DNA of 64,000 nucleotides from Paludisphaera borealis (GTDB lineage: Bacteria > Planctomycetota > Planctomycetia > Isosphaerales > Isosphaeraceae), in contig NZ_CP019082.1 in assembly GCF_001956985.1 (NCBI RefSeq), positions 5,766,001-5,830,000 on the forward strand, read 5' to 3'. Position numbers and translations under genes: made by a program. How positions within the stretch are numbered: the stretch's first letter is position 1; each line of letters opens with the position of its first letter. Of the stretch, positions 61,276 to 64,000 are shown piece after piece. Under the pieces are notes generated by a model. It was not told where the DNA came from. It made no database searches and was given only the letters and a program-made list of their open reading frames with translations.

Positions 61276-61830
61276 ATGACAGACCGTCTCGACGGCCCCG
61301 AGTTTCAGTCGCGGCTTCAGCGCCTCGACGCCTTGCTCCAGGACGTGGAACGCCTCGCCGACCCCGCGGCTCGGTCGCAGGTCGGCGAGGTGGTGCGGGC
61401 GCTCCTGGAATTGCACTGCGCGGGGCTCGAATCGATTCTCGAACACCTTGAAGCCGCGGGCGAGCCTGGCGCGGCAGTTCTCAGCGCCTGCGCACGCGAC
61501 GACATGGCGGGGGGCTTGTTGCTTCTGCACGGGCTCCATCCTTTCAGTCTCGAAGAGCGCGTGCTCCAGGCGCTCGAACAGGTCCGGCCGGTGCTTCGCT
61601 CGCATGGCGGAAACGTGGAAATGGTCGGGGTCGACGGCGGCGTCGTGAGGCTCCGCCTGACGGGAAGCTGCCACGGCTGCGCGTCGTCGGCCGTGACGAT
61701 GAAGCAGACGATCGAGGAAGCGGTCCTCGGCCGCGCGCCCGACGCCGTCGGCCTGGAAGTCGAGGGCGTGGTGGACGAACCGGAAACGACGCCGGACGGC
61801 CGGCGGCTGGTCGTCTTGACGGGAATCTAA
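61276..61830 (+). CDS. NifU-like C-terminal-domain Fe-S scaffold
   Basis: 184-residue protein with an N-terminal helical region (1-95) and a C-terminal NifU domain (about 96-160: RVLQALEQVRPVLRSHGGNVEMVGVDGG, in two parts RVLQALEQVRPVLRSH and GGNVEMVGVDGG, then GSCHGCASSAVTM). The cluster-binding pair is C132-x2-C135. It can deliver Fe-S clusters to the hydrogenase; similar NifU-like genes occur in group 1h operons. ATG 61276 is preferred (GGGAG six bases upstream) to the overlapping GTG 61273. It is followed by a 66-residue gene after 23 bases. Confidence 0.85.
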   Translation: MTDRLDGPEFQSRLQRLDALLQDVERLADPAARSQVGEVVRALLELHCAGLESILEHLEAAGEPGAAVLSACARDDMAGGLLLLHGLHPFSLEERVLQALEQVRPVLRSHGGNVEMVGVDGGVVRLRLTGSCHGCASSAVTMKQTIEEAVLGRAPDAVGLEVEGVVDEPETTPDGRRLVVLTGI

Positions 61831-61853
61831 ACTTCAAGAAAGGAGCGTCGAAG

Positions 61854-62054
61854 ATGGGATGGCACGACTCCAGGGCGGCGCTGGCCGCCCACACTTCAGG
61901 GGTCCCCCGGGGCGAACAAATGGTCAGCAAGAGGGGGCGCGAGCCGGGCCGTGACGATCCGATGACCGGCCGCACGGCGCGCGACGCGACGAGCATTAAC
62001 GCCGCCGACCGCGAGCCGATCGACCCGCGCATGCCTCACCTCCCGCCGGCGTGA
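61854..62054 (+). CDS. Small protein of the hydrogenase operon, unknown function
   Basis: 66-residue hydrophilic, Arg/Pro/Asp-rich protein (MGWHDSRAALAAHTSGVPRG...). No membrane segment, no Cys. AAAGGAG lies 8 bases before the ATG, supporting real translation. It begins 23 bases after the NifU-like stop and overlaps the following frame slightly if that gene used its first GTG. I recognise no family. A disordered accessory, or a non-coding spacer, cannot be ruled out. Confidence 0.5.
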   Translation: MGWHDSRAALAAHTSGVPRGEQMVSKRGREPGRDDPMTGRTARDATSINAADREPIDPRMPHLPPA

Positions 62055-62083
62055 CACGATCGCGGACGATGAGGAGCCTTACC

Positions 62084-62716
62084 ATGAAAATCGAAACGCG
62101 CGTCGAGGGCCGCGAACAGTCGGTCTTCGCCTCGATCCGCCGGTACGCTCGACCTCGACAGGCCCGCGAGCGGTGTGGCATCTGCGACGCGGGGCTTGCC
62201 GCCGAACACGCGCACCTTATCGAGACGGCCGTCGGCCGGCTGACTTGCGCCTGCGAGCCCTGCGCGATCCTGTTCGGCAATCAGGACGCCGGGCGCTATC
62301 GCCGCGTGCCGAGGGACGCCTGGTTCCTGCCCGAGTTCCAGCTTTCGGACGTGGCGTGGGAGGGCTTCTCAATTCCGATCAATCTGGCCTTTTTCGTCCA
62401 CAGCACGCCGGCAGGCCGCGTGGTCGCGTATTATCCGAGCCCCGGCGGGGTCGTCCAGTCGCTCGTCTCGCTTGATGAATGGGCCGCTCTAGTCGCGGAG
62501 AACCCGGTCCTTGGCCGCTTCGAGCCGGACGTCGAGTGCCTGCTGGTGAACCGTGTCGGGGAGACGTGCGACTGCTATCGGGTGGGGATCGACGCGTGCT
62601 ACAAGCTCGTCGGCCTCGTCCGGATGAACTGGCGCGGGATGACGGGCGGGACGGCGGTCTGGAATGAGATCAATCGCTTCTTCAACGGTTTGAAGGAGCG
62701 GTCGAGCCATGCCTGA
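62084..62716 (+). CDS. Nine-cysteine accessory protein of group 1h hydrogenase operons (probably DUF5947)
   Basis: 210-residue soluble protein. Metal-site candidates: C31-x2-C34, C55-x-C57-x2-C60 with H42/H44 nearby, and a second set C152, C162, C164, C172 in the C-terminal half. No membrane segment. It matches my memory of family DUF5947, found with this hydrogenase type; the name was not checked. ATG 62084 is chosen because AGGAG lies 7 bases upstream. It overlaps the next gene by 8 bases. The cysteine set suggests an Fe-S or zinc protein, possibly an electron carrier or cofactor carrier, but no function is known. Confidence 0.8.
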   Translation: MKIETRVEGREQSVFASIRRYARPRQARERCGICDAGLAAEHAHLIETAVGRLTCACEPCAILFGNQDAGRYRRVPRDAWFLPEFQLSDVAWEGFSIPINLAFFVHSTPAGRVVAYYPSPGGVVQSLVSLDEWAALVAENPVLGRFEPDVECLLVNRVGETCDCYRVGIDACYKLVGLVRMNWRGMTGGTAVWNEINRFFNGLKERSSHA

Positions 62717-63371
62717 CCTGAACTTCCAGGTGGAGGGAGTCGAGCCCCAAAAGTTTGCGGCCGAGCCGTTGCTGCTGTTCAAGCTCCGCGTCTCCGAAGC
62801 CCTGAACAACGGCCTGGCGCCGACGCCGGTCCACACCGTCGCGCTTCGCTGCCAGGTGCGAATCGAGCCCGGCCGGCGAACCTATCAGGCAGCGGAGCGC
62901 GAGCGACTGCTCGGCCTGTTCGGCGCTCCCGAGCGCTGGGGGCAGACGCTGAAGCCGATGCTTTGGAGCCATGTCTGCGTCGTCGTCCCGTCGTTCGAGG
63001 GCGAGGTCGTCGTCGACTTGCCGATCCCGTGCAGTTTCGACTTCAGCCTGGCGGCGACGCGGTATTTCAGCGCGCTCGACGGCGGCGACCTGCCGCTCGG
63101 CTTCCTGTTCAGCGGCACGATTTTCTTCGCGACGGAAGAGGGCGATTTGCAGGTGCGACCGATCGCGTGGGACAAGGAAGCCTCGTTCCGGCTCCCGGCC
63201 TCGACCTGGCGCGAGCTGATGGACGTGTTCCATCCCAACACCGCCTGGCTGTCGATCCGCCGCGACGTCTTCGACCGACTCGACCGCTACAAGACGGAGC
63301 AAGGCATGCCGACATGGGAACGGGCTCTTGAGCGGCTGCTCGCCACGGCCGAGGAGGGAGCGACGCCATGA
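62709..63371 (+). CDS. Hydrogenase-operon accessory protein (probably DUF6084)
   Basis: 220-residue soluble protein, rich in beta strands: MPDLNFQVEGVEPQKFAAEP at the start, RTYQAAERERLLGLFGAPERW, VVVDLPIPCSFDFSLAATRYF, and LPLGFLFSGTIFFATEEGDL. Aromatic-rich, no Cys cluster, no membrane segment or signal peptide. It fits family DUF6084, which I recall as a companion of group 1h hydrogenases; unchecked. It overlaps both neighbours (8 and 4 bases), so is strictly coupled to them. Function unknown. Confidence 0.8.
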   Translation: MPDLNFQVEGVEPQKFAAEPLLLFKLRVSEALNNGLAPTPVHTVALRCQVRIEPGRRTYQAAERERLLGLFGAPERWGQTLKPMLWSHVCVVVPSFEGEVVVDLPIPCSFDFSLAATRYFSALDGGDLPLGFLFSGTIFFATEEGDLQVRPIAWDKEASFRLPASTWRELMDVFHPNTAWLSIRRDVFDRLDRYKTEQGMPTWERALERLLATAEEGATP

Positions 63372-64000
63372 ACCGCGCGCTGGTCGACCGCATCGCCGAC
63401 GCCGTTCTGTATGAAGGGTACATCCTTTACCCCTACCGCCCGTCGATCAAGAACCATCAACGCTGGACCTTCGGCGGCCTCTTTCCCGAGAGCTACACGC
63501 GGTCCCAGCGCAACGGCGACGCGTCGAGCAATCGGACCGAATGTCTGGTCCACGGGACGCGCGCGTCGGCGATCGACGTCCGGGTCCGCTTCCTCCATCT
63601 GACGGCCCGTCAGGTGGGCTTCCTCGATCCGCCAAGCGCTGAATGGCCCGAAGACGGCCCGGAGCCGCCGTTCCAACCGGTCGAGTCGCTCCGCGCGGGC
63701 GGGGCGATTCACCAGACGTGGCAGGAGGCCGAGGAGCGCGAGGCGAGCCTGGGCGAAACGACGATCGACGACCTCATCACTCGACCGCGCGAGACGACCT
63801 TCGCGTTCGTGGGAGGACGACGGTGGGAGCCGATCCGCGTGCCGGGCCGAGGCGTCGTCGGCGTCATCGTCCGCGATCAACAGCCCGTCGCGGGGGGCGT
63901 CGAGGCGTCGGCCGTCGAGGTCGCCGAGGGATTGTTCCGCCTCTCGATTCGCGTCGCCTGTCGGTCGTCGATGGAGGATGCGGCGGTCGCGGATCGCGAC
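63368..64000 (+). CDS. Hydrogenase-operon accessory protein of unknown function, cut by window end
   Basis: The first 211 codons of a protein starting MNRALVDRIADAVLYEGYIL and continuing with PYRPSIKNHQRWTFGGLFPE and SYTRSQRNGDASSNRTECLVHG. The frame remains open to the last base, so the gene is incomplete. The ATG overlaps the preceding stop (ATGA), proving operon membership. The LYPYRPSIKN...WTFGGL motif recurs in hydrogenase-linked hypothetical proteins as I remember them. No Cys cluster in this part except one in TECLVHG and one near the end. No function assigned. Confidence 0.75.
   Translation, partial: MNRALVDRIADAVLYEGYILYPYRPSIKNHQRWTFGGLFPESYTRSQRNGDASSNRTECLVHGTRASAIDVRVRFLHLTARQVGFLDPPSAEWPEDGPEPPFQPVESLRAGGAIHQTWQEAEEREASLGETTIDDLITRPRETTFAFVGGRRWEPIRVPGRGVVGVIVRDQQPVAGGVEASAVEVAEGLFRLSIRVACRSSMEDAAVADRD

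Noticed and set aside
1-64000. tRNA, rRNA, CRISPR, riboswitch or phage genes
   Set aside because: Scanned by eye on both strands; none convincing was found, though short RNAs could be missed without a covariance search.

Overview
This is a GC-rich (high third-position G/C) window, densely packed with protein genes. It most resembles a Planctomycetes chromosome, probably of the Isosphaeraceae type. That view is inferred from gene content: a planctomycete-style ECF sigma factor fused by overlap to a Ser/Thr kinase with TPRs, DUF1080 proteins, Tat-exported sugar isomerase-like proteins, a PEP-CTERM protein, hopanoid genes and futalosine-type menaquinone genes. I saw no rRNA, tRNA, CRISPR array, transposase or prophage gene. 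The very long open frames opposite most genes are by-products of the base composition.

Layout. 1-2709: an outer-membrane-lipid (Mla/MCE-like) permease and substrate-binding protein. 2954-6802: a FlgM-like protein, a PilB/GspE ATPase, an exported protein and a Fur-family regulator with a candidate Fur box in its own promoter. 6831-9295 (minus): an alkaline-phosphatase-superfamily enzyme and a methyltransferase. 9417-9626: two related palindromic repeats. 9657-13598 (minus): menaquinone genes (menG/ubiE, an SDR, a UbiA-type prenyltransferase, mqnE). 13649-16988: a membrane metalloprotease candidate, a lipoprotein phosphatase and a small membrane protein. 17115-24598 (minus): a tightly overlapping surface-glycan or glycolipid operon (four glycosyltransferases, a deacetylase-like protein, a methyltransferase and a two-part CDP-alcohol phosphotransferase). 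24831-26679: two xylose-isomerase-like proteins. 27310-31227 (minus): a hopanoid operon (squalene-hopene cyclase, HpnH, HpnG).

31480-44933: BON-domain, transglutaminase and PEP-CTERM proteins; an ECF sigma factor overlapping a Ser/Thr kinase gene that carries an apparent one-base frameshift; a GNAT enzyme; a glycine-rich RRM protein with a clear terminator; a coiled-coil protein; NnrD; an orphan LarB; and a membrane-anchored DUF2135-like protein. 45181-49610: an HlyD/MacB-type ABC efflux operon preceded by a perfect palindrome that looks like a repressor operator. 49626-53104: a metallo-beta-lactamase-fold protein, a membrane glycosyltransferase and a double-DUF1080 protein.

53315-64000 (plus) is the most striking region. 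It is a hydrogenase operon with hypF-hypC-hypD-hypE, then the small and large subunits of an actinobacterial-type (group 1h, also called group 5, high-affinity) [NiFe] hydrogenase. After these come a NifU-like scaffold, a 66-residue protein, a nine-cysteine protein (probably DUF5947), a second accessory protein (probably DUF6084) and a further unknown protein cut by the window end. The small subunit shows the Asp-for-Cys change at the proximal Fe-S cluster known from this class. The operon suggests scavenging of atmospheric H2 into a menaquinone-based respiratory chain; the function of the accessory proteins is unknown and is the best candidate here for an undescribed system.
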